From: Bradyrhizobium lablabi
Lineage (GTDB): Bacteria > Pseudomonadota > Alphaproteobacteria > Rhizobiales > Xanthobacteraceae
Assembly (NCBI RefSeq): GCF_001440475.1
Contig: NZ_LLYB01000129.1
Location: 1-46,919, forward strand
Length of the DNA: 46,919 bases
Direction: 5' to 3'
The notes below the pieces were generated by a model that was not told the DNA's origin, did no database searches, and saw nothing but the letters and a program-made list of their open reading frames with translations. Shown here in pieces: positions 16,287 to 24,294 of the stretch. Numbering within the stretch: position 1 is the first letter of the stretch; every line of letters begins with the position of its first letter. A program made the translations under genes and the position numbers.

Positions 16287-17594
16287 ATGCTCTACTTCGA
16301 ACTCGGGATCGTGACGATCCTGATCGTCACCAACGGCCTGCTGTCCATGTCGGAGCTGGCCATCGTGTCGTCGCGGCCGGCGCGGTTGGCGGCGCTCGCC
16401 GAACGAAACGTCAAAGGCTCCCGCCGCGCGCTGGTGCTGGCGTCCGACCCCGGAAAATTTCTCTCCACGGTGCAGATCGGCATCACGCTGATCGGCGTGC
16501 TGTCGGGCGCGTTTTCCGGCGCTACGCTCGGCCTGCGCCTGACCAACATGCTGACCGAGGCCGGATTGTCGCAGGGCCCGGCTGATGCCATCGGCGTCGG
16601 CGCCGTGGTGGCGGTGATTACCTATGCCTCGCTCATTATTGGCGAACTGGTGCCCAAGCAGATCGCCCTGCGCGACCCGGAATCGGTGGCGGTGCGGGTG
16701 GCGCCTTACATGATGCTGCTGGCGAAGGTCTCGTTGCCCGCCGTCTGGCTGCTAGACCGCTCCGGCAAGGCGCTGTTGTGGCTGCTGGGTCAGCGCGGCG
16801 CCGCCGGCGATAAAGTCAGCGAGGACGAAATCCGCACGCTGGTGGTCGAAGCCGAGAATGCCGGCGTGCTCGAGCCCGGCGAAAAGGAAATGATCGCGGG
16901 CGTGATGCGCCTCGGCGATCTTCCCGTCGGCGCCGTGATGACGCCGCGCCGCGAGGTCAGCATGATCAACCTGACCGACGACATGCAAACCGTTCGCGCC
17001 GCGCTCGCCGCCAGCAGCCATTCCCGTTTTGTGGTGTTCGATCCGGCCACCGATGCCGCGGTTGGCATCGTTCAGGCCAGGGATATGCTGGACTGCTATC
17101 TGTCGGGGCAGACGCCTGACATCGCCAAACTGGTCCGCGCCGCTCCGGTCATCCCCGAATTTCTCGATGCGAGGGACGTCGTCGCCATCCTGCGCGACTC
17201 CAGCGTCCATATGGGGCTGGTCCACGACGAATATGGCGGGTTCCAGGGCGTGGTGACCAGTGCCGACATCCTGGAATCGATCGTCGGCGGCTTTCACACG
17301 GAGGAGGGGCCGCCGGAAGCCGCCGCCACCAGGCGTGACGACGGTTCGTATTTGATCTCGGGGTGGATGTCGGCCGTCGAGTTCGCTTCGCTGCTGAAGT
17401 TCGAGTTGCCGGCGTCCCGCCATTACCAGACGGTTGCCGGATTCCTGCTCAACCATTTCGGCCGGATTCCCGATGTCGGCGATCACATCGAGGTGGATGG
17501 TTGGCGTTTTGAGATCGTCGATCTCGATGGCCGGCGGATCGACAAGCTGCTGGCGACCAAGATCAGCGATGCCTCGGTTCAGGCAGACGCGTGA
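16287..17594 (+). CDS. CNNM/CorC-type transporter (DUF21, CBS pair, CorC_HlyC)
   Basis: Hemolysin-family membrane protein of 435 residues. The N-terminal DUF21 membrane domain (about 1-185, four helices, with NGLLSMSELAIVSSRPARL and the IIGELVPKQIALRDP signature) is followed by tandem CBS domains (about 205-325, including VMTPRREVSMI and HDEYGGFQGVVTSADILE) and a C-terminal CorC_HlyC domain (about 345-425). Family members are implicated in magnesium or cobalt export and metal homeostasis, despite the name hemolysin. The start ATG at 16287 is the first in frame. It is convergent with the porin, and a palindrome fills the gap. Confidence 0.88.
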   Translation: MLYFELGIVTILIVTNGLLSMSELAIVSSRPARLAALAERNVKGSRRALVLASDPGKFLSTVQIGITLIGVLSGAFSGATLGLRLTNMLTEAGLSQGPADAIGVGAVVAVITYASLIIGELVPKQIALRDPESVAVRVAPYMMLLAKVSLPAVWLLDRSGKALLWLLGQRGAAGDKVSEDEIRTLVVEAENAGVLEPGEKEMIAGVMRLGDLPVGAVMTPRREVSMINLTDDMQTVRAALAASSHSRFVVFDPATDAAVGIVQARDMLDCYLSGQTPDIAKLVRAAPVIPEFLDARDVVAILRDSSVHMGLVHDEYGGFQGVVTSADILESIVGGFHTEEGPPEAAATRRDDGSYLISGWMSAVEFASLLKFELPASRHYQTVAGFLLNHFGRIPDVGDHIEVDGWRFEIVDLDGRRIDKLLATKISDASVQADA

Positions 17595-17620
17595 GTAGCT
17601 GCGTAGATGAGCCCGTGGTG

Positions 17621-17706
17621 TAGCCCGGATGAGCGGAGCGACATCCGGGACTTTTCTCGCGCGCGGATGGCGTTGCCCCGGATCTCGCTTTGCTCATCCG
17701 GGCTAC
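17621..17706. repeat. Inverted repeat at a convergent junction
   Basis: Arms GTAGCCCGGATGAGCGGAGCGA (17621-17642, 22 bases read in two parts here: GTAGCCCGGATGAGC and GGAGCGA) and TCGCTTTGCTCATCCGGGCTAC pair at 20 of 22 positions. It separates the CNNM gene from the converging porin gene. The sequence is a familiar dispersed element in Bradyrhizobium (from memory). It may work as a bidirectional terminator. Confidence 0.7.
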
Positions 17707-17723
17707 GTGTTGGTGCGCAACAA

Positions 17724-19760
17724 CTAAAACTCCCCGTGCAGCCTCCCGGAGAACACGTGGACCGGGCCGCGGTCGGCGTTGTAGGCGGGATTGGTGACGA
17801 ACTGGTAGTCCGCCGTCACCGTGATCGCCTTGGTGAGTGCGTAGGCATAATAAGTTTCGAGGATGCGTTCCTTGCGGTAATTGAGCTGGCCGTCGCCGAT
17901 CAGGGGGCCTAGTCCGCCGGCGGCGAGGAAGTCGCGGTGATCGCGCGAGATTGAGTTGATCGCGCCGGCGATGCCGATGGTGTCGTCGGGCCGTCCCCAC
18001 TTGGTGCCCTTGATCGAGGTGCCGAGTGACAGCGAGGCGTCGATGTCGGTGAACGACATGATCTCGGTCTTGCCGTTGTTCCAGCTCCAGCGGCCGAACA
18101 GGCCGATGTCGTCGGTGACCGACTGCTCGACGTTAAAGACGTAACCGTATTTGAGCCGGCCCATGCGCGTCAGCGCGATGTCCATATTGAGCGCCGGATC
18201 GTTCAGCGTGTCGCGATAGCTGCCGGAATTGGCGCTGCTGACCCAGCCGATGGTGCGCAGCTTGCCCGGCCGGTTGAAGATCGAATAACGCGTCTCCAGC
18301 TCGGCGACATACTGGCCGCGGCGGAAGACCTGCGTATCGAAACTGTTGGAGTTGGATACCCCGCCGATCATGAAATAGCCGGCGCGCAATGCCCATTGCT
18401 TCTGGTTGAGCTCGGCGGTGAAGCCATAGGTCAAACCAAGCTTGTCGGCGGCATAGTCGAAGGCGCCGGGCGCCCAGATCGACCAGTTCATGAAATCGCG
18501 GCGGGTATCCTTGGCGTAGGAATTGCCGTCAAAGACGTCGCCGACCGAGAACTTGCCGGCCTGCAGCGTCAGGCGGTTGACGTCGGCCTTGCCCGCAAGC
18601 TGTTGCTGCCCGCTGGCAAGCTCCTCCTGCTCGCCGCCGAACCCGAAGGTCTGGCGCACATAGAGCCGCGAGGTGTTGTAGTGCGGGTAGGGGAAGTTCG
18701 ACTTCTGCGCCTCACCGCTGGTAAAGCCGGCGACGCCGACGGTGTCGCTGAGGCCAAAGCCCTGCAGCAGTTCGGGATTGTAGTAGACCTCGCCGCCTTC
18801 CCAGAGCCTTGCGTTCAGGTAAAGGCTGTTGCTCCAGGTCGCCTGCGCCTGCCGCGCCGGCGTCAGGCTGTTGGTGCCGGTATAGGGCGCGCGGAATGCC
18901 GGATAGCCTTGACCCAGATAGGTGCTCTGGCCGTGAATCTCCCACCGATCGGATTCCGGATCGGTCAGGTCTGACTTTGGCGTGCGGCTGTTCGATCCCG
19001 GCCAGTCGACCTTGCGGTTGAGGCCGATGCGGATCTGCTGGAAATCGAGGGTGGAGGTGTGCTCCGCGCCTGAGGGGAAGCGGACGTTGGCGCGATCGAA
19101 CTGGCTGTAGAGATATTCGAGCTTGACGCTCCAGTGCGGCGCGAAGGCGTATTCCACGCCGGCGCCGGCGGCCCAGCCGGGGCGCACGTTGATGATCTTC
19201 TGGTCGGTGCCGACGTCGGGCGTGTTGACGAAGCGCTCGCCGGCAAAGGCGAAGCCGCCGGTGGCGTAAAACAGCCAGTGGCCACTGGCGTAGCCGATGC
19301 GGCCGCGCAAGGTGCCGGCATAGTCGAAGGCCTCGACGACCTCGGAACGCGCGCCGGTCAGCGTGGAGACGATCTTGTTGGAGATCATGTAGTTCGGAAA
19401 CGTCAGGTCGGCTTCGACGCCGAGCAGCAGGCCGGACGGCAGCTGAACATTGTAGCCGCCCTGGACGCCGCCGATCATGCCGCTGAACACGCTGTTGTTC
19501 ACCGAGACCGCCAGCGGATCGGACAGCACCGCGCTCGAGGAGCCGCGGCTGTAGCCCGTGTGGCCGCCGATATAGAAGCCGCTCCAGTCGAACGCCGGAC
19601 GAAGATAGGGTGCCTTCAACGGCATGTCGGCCGCGATCGCAGGGCTGCCGAGCGCCAGCGCGCCGAACGCGGCCCCGGCCAGCGCATAATTCAGGGATCG
19701 GCGGTTGCGGTTCACAGTCCTGATATTCCCGACGCTACGTTTGCTGTCGTCGCCCGCCAT
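17724..19760 (-). CDS. Outer-membrane fusion: Omp25-like barrel plus OprB porin
   Basis: A 678-residue exported protein that joins two outer-membrane barrel types. After a signal peptide ending SPAIAAD, the first part (about 50-265) has the Omp25/Omp31 pattern: FDWSGFYIGGHTGYS, GGVQGGYN, LRGRIGYA, LFYATGGFAFAG, KLEYLYSQFD, closing with IRIGLNRKV. The second part (about 275-678) matches OprB-type carbohydrate porins: SDRWEIHGQSTYLGQGYP, YLNARLWEGGEVYYNPELLQGFG, KFSVGDVFDGNSYAKDTRRDFMNW, ending ADYQFVTNPAYNADRGPV and the terminal phenylalanine of a barrel strand. The ATG at 19760 is used; a GTG at 19715 gives a cleaner 29-residue signal peptide and is an equal alternative. A Fur-like palindrome lies 120 bases upstream. 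Substrate unknown; OprB proteins pass sugars. Confidence 0.85.
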   Translation of the reverse strand: MAGDDSKRSVGNIRTVNRNRRSLNYALAGAAFGALALGSPAIAADMPLKAPYLRPAFDWSGFYIGGHTGYSRGSSSAVLSDPLAVSVNNSVFSGMIGGVQGGYNVQLPSGLLLGVEADLTFPNYMISNKIVSTLTGARSEVVEAFDYAGTLRGRIGYASGHWLFYATGGFAFAGERFVNTPDVGTDQKIINVRPGWAAGAGVEYAFAPHWSVKLEYLYSQFDRANVRFPSGAEHTSTLDFQQIRIGLNRKVDWPGSNSRTPKSDLTDPESDRWEIHGQSTYLGQGYPAFRAPYTGTNSLTPARQAQATWSNSLYLNARLWEGGEVYYNPELLQGFGLSDTVGVAGFTSGEAQKSNFPYPHYNTSRLYVRQTFGFGGEQEELASGQQQLAGKADVNRLTLQAGKFSVGDVFDGNSYAKDTRRDFMNWSIWAPGAFDYAADKLGLTYGFTAELNQKQWALRAGYFMIGGVSNSNSFDTQVFRRGQYVAELETRYSIFNRPGKLRTIGWVSSANSGSYRDTLNDPALNMDIALTRMGRLKYGYVFNVEQSVTDDIGLFGRWSWNNGKTEIMSFTDIDASLSLGTSIKGTKWGRPDDTIGIAGAINSISRDHRDFLAAGGLGPLIGDGQLNYRKERILETYYAYALTKAITVTADYQFVTNPAYNADRGPVHVFSGRLHGEF

Positions 19761-19881
19761 CACCGCAGATTCGAACGCCTGCCGCCATCGAACAAATGAA
19801 GTCATCAACCTGTGGCCCCCAATTCCCACGGTTCTCCCGGCCGCGTCGGACCGGAGTTCCCGCCATTCACGCTGCGATCCT

Positions 19882-19902
19882 TATTGCGAATAGTTCGCAA
19901 TA
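19882..19902. promoter_or_regulatory. Perfect 9-base inverted repeat, Fur-like operator
   Basis: TATTGCGAA-TAG-TTCGCAATA is perfectly symmetric over 9-base arms. It can be read as the 7-1-7 arrangement TGCGAAT-A-GTTCGCA, like Fur-family boxes. It sits about 120 bases before the porin start and no plus-strand gene follows nearby, so it most likely controls the porin. The regulator identity (Fur, Mur or another) is inference. Confidence 0.5.
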
Positions 19903-20081
19903 GCAAGAAGGGGGCGGCCACTGTGGTTCGATGGCATCCTTATGTGACGCGGCTGCAACAGCCGTTGCGATATTGCGGGTGGGGAGGAGCGTCAGTTCGG
20001 ACAGATGGGCTGACAGGTGTTCGGAGACATGGCTGACAGATCGACAGGCGTCGGGAGTGACGGTTGATTGCCGGTCCGCGC

Positions 20082-20121
20082 AAAAAAAGGTTGACCCGCC
20101 CGGTGGGACGCCGGGCGGGTC
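20082..20121 (-). terminator. Rho-independent terminator of the small secreted protein gene
   Basis: On the minus strand an 11-base perfect stem GACCCGCCCGG/CCGGGCGGGTC with a 7-base loop (20093-20121) is followed shortly by seven T (20082-20088 complement). It lies about 185 bases after the stop of the gene at 20307. Confidence 0.75.
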
Positions 20122-20306
20122 GTGTTCGGCACGGGGGTGGATGAGGCGCCCGTGCCGGACGCAAATCCACGACAAATCGTTTTCGAGCGAAGTGGTCTTC
20201 CGGTTCGCGTGAAGAAAACGCGTCGAACAAGAAGAAGCGTGTTCAGGGACTGCTGTGGTTTGCTTGGGGAAAGAAGACGCTTCTCAAACCAAGTCAGCCG
20301 AAGAAA

Positions 20307-20564
20307 TCAGTAAGCGCAGGTCCGGACGCGGCCGATGTAATTGCCGTAGGCGTCGAACTGGCGAACCCAGCCGCAGCGGCGATAGCCATCGTAGTAATAG
20401 CCGGGGCCGGAAGCTGCGATCGCGGTGCCGACGATGGCTGCGCCAACGAGGCCGGCGCCAACACCCCAGTGCAGCGGCTTGGCCTGAGCCTGCGTGGAAG
20501 CCATGCCGCCGGTGACGGCAAGGGTAGCGAGAGCGATAGCGGCGAACTTGGTCTTGATCGACAT
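20307..20564 (-). CDS. Small secreted protein with glycine-rich membrane-like segment
   Basis: An 85-residue exported protein. The ATG at 20564 is chosen over upstream in-frame starts because GGAG lies six bases before it and a signal peptide (SIKTKFAAIALATLAVTGG, ending AQAK) follows at once. The mature part has a glycine/alanine helix (WGVGAGLVGAAIVGTAIAA) and a Tyr/Arg-rich tail with two cysteines (YRRCGWVRQFDAYGNY..., RTCAY). Small proteins of this design are frequent in Bradyrhizobium and have no assigned role. A strong terminator follows. It lies between the porin and the creatininase, on the same strand as both. Confidence 0.75.
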   Translation of the reverse strand: MSIKTKFAAIALATLAVTGGMASTQAQAKPLHWGVGAGLVGAAIVGTAIAASGPGYYYDGYRRCGWVRQFDAYGNYIGRVRTCAY

Positions 20565-20710
20565 GGAAGTCTCCATCCTGTGTTGAGCGGCCATTGTGGT
20601 CCGCATGCCCAGTTGGACGGAGCGCTCTTGAAAGCGGTTCGAAAAGCCTGCCGGAAATATGGTTTCGTCAATTATTTCTTAGTAATTACAAGCAGTTAGG
20701 CGATAAAATC

Positions 20711-21526
20711 TCAGCGTCCCCTTTTTCGAAGAAACAATTCCGGATCGAATGTGTCGACATCCTCGAGCAATTCGCAGAACGCGCGTGCGCCGTGATCAAG
20801 CAATTGTTCACCCTTCTCCGCGGAAGCCTTGGTGGCGTCGCCGACCGCACCGCTTTCGTTAAGGTCCTGCGCCTGCCATGCGAAGGGGACCGGCCGATGC
20901 GCGGAGAGCCAACGCAATTTTTTCTCCATCGCAATGCTGGAGGGTTGAAAATTGGCGATCGCTTCCTTCCGCACGGTGTGCGGATAGCGCGCCAGCATGA
21001 TCGACGTCTCGACCGCGCCGCCATGAATGCCGTGACGGATTTCCTCCGCGGAAAACAATCCGTCCGGCGTGCCGAAGCGCGACCAACTCGTCGTCACCAC
21101 GAGCAGGCCGTGATGCGCGCGCAGATCCTGCGCGACCAGCGACATCGCCGCGCTGTTGCCGCCATGGCTGGTGACGATCACGAGCTTGCGGATTCCTGCT
21201 TGTGCGACGCGCTCGCCGATCGCCATCCACGCCTTCAATGCGACGTCGGTCGGCAGCGTCTGTGTTCCCGCATAGTCGATATGCTCGGTGGAAATGCCGA
21301 CCGGCTGCATCGGCAGAAAGGTGACGGGCAGTGCCACAGGCACCAGCTCGCGCACCCGCGTCAGATAGGCTTCCCCAATCAGGACATCGGTTTCCAGCGG
21401 CAGATGCGGGCCATGCTGCTCGGTTGCCGCCAGCGGCAGCACCGCGATCCAGCGCGCGGCCTCGGTCCTGGCGACCTCAGGCCAGTGGATCTCGGTCCAG
21501 TCGTGGGGCGGAACGGTTGTGGCCAT
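20711..21526 (-). CDS. Creatininase family amidohydrolase
   Basis: Metal-dependent amidohydrolase of the creatininase fold, 271 residues from the ATG at 21526 (an in-frame TTG at 21592 is possible). Metal ligands are visible in order: E36 and H38 in TEQHGPHLPLETD, D47 in the same segment, and H121 in TSHGGNSAA; a later HGGAVETS supplies the glutamate. Family members open creatinine or cleave formamide-type bonds in several pathways (riboflavin/F420 FAPy deformylase, mycofactocin MftE), so the name does not fix the substrate. It is divergent from the NMT1-type ABC operon with 144 bases between them, which suggests a shared nitrogenous-compound pathway (inference). Confidence 0.85.
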   Translation of the reverse strand: MATTVPPHDWTEIHWPEVARTEAARWIAVLPLAATEQHGPHLPLETDVLIGEAYLTRVRELVPVALPVTFLPMQPVGISTEHIDYAGTQTLPTDVALKAWMAIGERVAQAGIRKLVIVTSHGGNSAAMSLVAQDLRAHHGLLVVTTSWSRFGTPDGLFSAEEIRHGIHGGAVETSIMLARYPHTVRKEAIANFQPSSIAMEKKLRWLSAHRPVPFAWQAQDLNESGAVGDATKASAEKGEQLLDHGARAFCELLEDVDTFDPELFLRKRGR

Positions 21527-21576
21527 CGAGCGAAGCGTTTCTTTGGATGAATTTGCAGGGTAGTTTGTTAGATAGT

Positions 21577-21599
21577 CCGGGAATTGATCCAATCCCTGG
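21577..21599. promoter_or_regulatory. Possible operator between creatininase and ABC operon
   Basis: CCGGGAATTG-ATC-CAATCCCTGG is an imperfect inverted repeat (8 of 10 arm positions) located between the two divergent starts. No regulator gene is adjacent. Confidence 0.25.
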
Positions 21600-21670
21600 A
21601 TAAAGCCGTGGGGACGATATCCACGTCCACTGCCTCCATCATGGGCCAGAACGATCGACGGAGTCCAACC

Positions 21671-22690
21671 ATGAACCCGGCCTTTTTGCCGCGAGCGTTA
21701 ACCGCAGGTCTTCTGGCGCTGGTCTCGGCCCTGACACCTGTGCGCGCCCAAACCCTCGACAAGGTGTCATTTGGAACCAACTGGGTCGCGGAGGCCGAAC
21801 ATGGCGGCTTCTTCCAGGCGGTCGCGGACGGCACCTACAAGAAATACGGCCTCGACGTCACCATCGTTCCCGGCGGCCCCAATACCAACAACCGCATCCT
21901 GCTGACCGCCGGCAAGCTCGACTTCTTCATGAGCGCGAACACGCTGCAATCCTTCGATGCCGTCTCCAACAACGTGCCGCTGATTGCGGTCGCCGCGATC
22001 TTCCAGAAGGATCCGCAGGTTTTCCTGACCCATCCGGAAAGCAAAATTTCAAAACTCGAAGATCTCAAGCCGCTGACGCTCCTGGTGTCCAAGGAAGGCG
22101 TGGCGAGCTACTTCCAGTGGCTGAAGTCCGAATACGGATTCAACGAGAGCAAGGTGAAGCCCTACACCTTCAATCCGCAGCCCTTTATCGTGAACAAGCA
22201 GAGCGCGATGCAGGGCTATGTCACCTCGGAGCCCTATGCCGTGGAGAAGACAGCGGGCTTCAAGCCCGGCGTGATCCTGTTGGCCGATCACGGCTTCAAC
22301 GCCTATTCGACGCTGATCGAAACCCGCCGCGAGATCGTCGACAAGAAGCCGGACCTGGTGCAGCGCTTTGTCGATGCCTCCGTGATCGGCTGGTACAATT
22401 ATCTCTACGGGGACAATTCGGCCGGCAATGCGATGATCAAGCAGATGAACCCGGAAATGACCGACGAACTGCTCGGCTATTCCGTCGACAAGATGAAGGA
22501 ATACGGCATCGTCGATTCCGGCGACACCTTGCGCGACGGCATCGGCGCCATGACCGACGCGCGGGTGGCGAGCTTCTTCGACAAGATGGTGCGGGCCGGC
22601 GTGGTTCGCCGCGACATCGACTACCGCCAGGCCTACACGCTGCGCTTCGTCAACAAGGGCGTCGGTCTCGACCTGCGGCCGAAGAACTGA
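21671..22690 (+). CDS. ABC importer substrate-binding protein, NMT1/THI5-like
   Basis: Periplasmic binding protein of the NMT1/SsuA/ThiY superfamily, 339 residues. The ATG at 21671 is preceded by GGAG and starts a signal peptide (NPAFLPRALTAGLLALVSAL, ending VRAQ); an earlier ATG at 21641 and a TTG at 21584 are in frame. The mature N-terminus (VSFGTNWVAEAEHGGFFQAV, YKKYGLDVTIVPGGP) is typical of proteins that bind sulfonates, pyrimidines or aromatic heterocycles. It leads an operon with ATPase, permease, dehydrogenase and inhibitor genes, spaced by 6 bases or overlapping. The ligand is unknown; the neighbouring creatininase hints at a cyclic amide or pyrimidine-like compound (inference). Confidence 0.88.
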   Translation: MNPAFLPRALTAGLLALVSALTPVRAQTLDKVSFGTNWVAEAEHGGFFQAVADGTYKKYGLDVTIVPGGPNTNNRILLTAGKLDFFMSANTLQSFDAVSNNVPLIAVAAIFQKDPQVFLTHPESKISKLEDLKPLTLLVSKEGVASYFQWLKSEYGFNESKVKPYTFNPQPFIVNKQSAMQGYVTSEPYAVEKTAGFKPGVILLADHGFNAYSTLIETRREIVDKKPDLVQRFVDASVIGWYNYLYGDNSAGNAMIKQMNPEMTDELLGYSVDKMKEYGIVDSGDTLRDGIGAMTDARVASFFDKMVRAGVVRRDIDYRQAYTLRFVNKGVGLDLRPKN

Positions 22691-22696
22691 CGCGAG

Positions 22697-23509
22697 ATGG
22701 CGGAGCCCGCATTGTCCGAGACGGATGTCGACGCGGCGGACCTTGCGGTGCGCCTGCGCGCCGTCATCAAGACCTATGATAGCGGCGTGACCGCGCTCGG
22801 GCCGCTCGATCTCGACATCGCAAAAGGCGAATTCGTTTCACTGCTTGGGCCTTCCGGCTGCGGAAAGTCCACCGCGCTGCGGCTGATCGCAGGACTGGCT
22901 GCGCCGAGCGCGGGCACGGTGGACGTTTCCCATCGCGCCAGCAAAGCGGATGGGCGCCATCCCATCGGCTTCGTGTTTCAGGAGCCCACCCTGATGCCGT
23001 GGGCGAGCGTGCGCGACAACGTGCGCCTGCCGCTGAAGCTGGCGCACGTAACAGTGACGGAAGCCGGCCGGCGCATCGATGAAGCGCTGGCGCAGGTGGG
23101 ATTAGCCGAATTCGCCGATGCCTATCCGCGTGAATTGTCCGGCGGCATGAAGATGCGGGTCTCGCTGGCGCGCGCGCTCGTCACCGATCCGGATATTCTG
23201 CTATTGGACGAGCCGTTCGCGGCGCTCGACGAGATCACGCGCTTCCGGCTCAACAACGATCTGCTTGAGCTGTGGCGCAAGTTGCACAAGACCGTCATCT
23301 TCGTCACCCATTCGGTGTTCGAGTCGGTCTACCTGTCGCAGCGGGTGATCGTGATGACGGCGCGGCCGGGCCGGCTTGCCCGCGAATTTCGCGTCACGAC
23401 ATCAGAGCCGCGCAGCGAGCAGTTTCGCACCTCGGCGGAGTACGCTGCCCACTGCCGCGAGGTCTCCGGCGCGCTCGCGCCGTCCTATTCCGGGCAGCGC
23501 GGCGCATGA
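22697..23509 (+). CDS. ABC importer ATP-binding protein, SsuB/TauB/ThiZ type
   Basis: Cytoplasmic ATPase of the importer, 270 residues, start ATG 22697 six bases after the binding-protein stop. Walker A GPSGCGKST, Q-loop FVFQEPTLMPWA, signature LSGGMKMRVSLARAL, Walker B ILLLDEPFAALD and the switch histidine in IFVTHSVFESVYLS are all present. The order and wording place it with the nitrate/sulfonate/taurine/pyrimidine group. Its stop overlaps the permease start (ATGA), so the two are translationally coupled. Confidence 0.93.
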   Translation: MAEPALSETDVDAADLAVRLRAVIKTYDSGVTALGPLDLDIAKGEFVSLLGPSGCGKSTALRLIAGLAAPSAGTVDVSHRASKADGRHPIGFVFQEPTLMPWASVRDNVRLPLKLAHVTVTEAGRRIDEALAQVGLAEFADAYPRELSGGMKMRVSLARALVTDPDILLLDEPFAALDEITRFRLNNDLLELWRKLHKTVIFVTHSVFESVYLSQRVIVMTARPGRLAREFRVTTSEPRSEQFRTSAEYAAHCREVSGALAPSYSGQRGA

Positions 23510-24294
23510 GTTCCCTGCAGAACATCGGCCGCATGCTGCTGCCCGTTGTCGTGCTGGCGGTGGGCCTGGCGCTGTGGGAGCTCGTGGTCCGCGTCAACGA
23601 CATCCAGCCCTATGTGCTGCCGAGCCCTTATGTCGTGTTTCAGACGCTGGTCAGCGACTGGACCGTGCTGTCGGAGTCGCTCGGCGTCACCCTGCTCACC
23701 ACGCTGGAAGGTTTTATCGCCGCCGCCGTCGGCGGCATCGCGCTGGCGCTATTGTTCAACCAGTCGAAATGGCTGGAATATTCGCTGTTTCCCTATGCGG
23801 TCATCCTGCAGGTCACGCCTGTCATCGCAATTGCGCCGCTATTGCTGATCTATCTGCCGCAGCAGACCGCGGTCATCGTCTGCGCCTGGATCGTGGGATT
23901 CTTCCCCGTTCTGTCCAACACCACGCTCGGGCTGAATTCGGTGGATCGCAATCTGGCAGGGTTGTTTCAGCTCTATGGCGCGTCGCGGCTGCAGACGCTG
24001 CGGTACCTGAAAATGCCGGCGGCGCTGCCTTATATCCTCGGCGGCTTGCGGATCGCGGGCGGGCTGTCGCTGATCGGCGCCGTGGTCGCCGAAATCGCGG
24101 CGGGCTCCGCGGGCTCGGGCTCCGGCCTTGCGTTCCGGATCGCCGAGTCCGGTTACCGCCTCAACATTCCCCGAATGTTCGCGGCGTTGTTGTTGCTGTC
24201 GGTGGCCGGGATTGTCATCTATGGGCTGCTGGCGCTAGGTTCGCACTTGGTATTACGGCGCTGGCATGAAAGCGCGCTTGGAAAGGAAAATTAA
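23506..24294 (+). CDS. ABC importer permease, SsuC/TauC/ThiX type
   Basis: Inner-membrane permease of 262 residues with about six helices (first at 9-30, ELVVRVNDIQPYVLPSP following). The start ATG at 23506 overlaps the ATPase stop by four bases (ATGA). The coupling loop near 165-200 (NLAGLFQLYGASRLQTLRYLKMPAALPYILGGLRIAGG) carries the EAA-like motif of the family. The C-terminal helix ends with a short charged tail. It should form the homodimeric channel for the binding protein encoded two genes upstream. The next gene starts on the last base of its stop codon. Confidence 0.93.
   Translation: MSSLQNIGRMLLPVVVLAVGLALWELVVRVNDIQPYVLPSPYVVFQTLVSDWTVLSESLGVTLLTTLEGFIAAAVGGIALALLFNQSKWLEYSLFPYAVILQVTPVIAIAPLLLIYLPQQTAVIVCAWIVGFFPVLSNTTLGLNSVDRNLAGLFQLYGASRLQTLRYLKMPAALPYILGGLRIAGGLSLIGAVVAEIAAGSAGSGSGLAFRIAESGYRLNIPRMFAALLLLSVAGIVIYGLLALGSHLVLRRWHESALGKEN

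Larger units (their letters stand above)
19761..20306. other. Intergenic region upstream of the porin
   Basis: No convincing gene lies in these 546 bases. They hold the Fur-like palindrome (19882-19902), a pair of direct repeats (ATGGGCTGACAG and ATGGCTGACAG, 20006-20040 region) of unknown origin, and the terminator of the small secreted protein (20082-20121). Short open frames on both strands lack ribosome sites and known domains. Confidence 0.5.

Noticed and set aside
20006..20050. Possible insertion-sequence remnant with direct repeats of GGCTGACAG
   Set aside because: Only two short repeats are present, with no transposase fragment or terminal inverted repeats.
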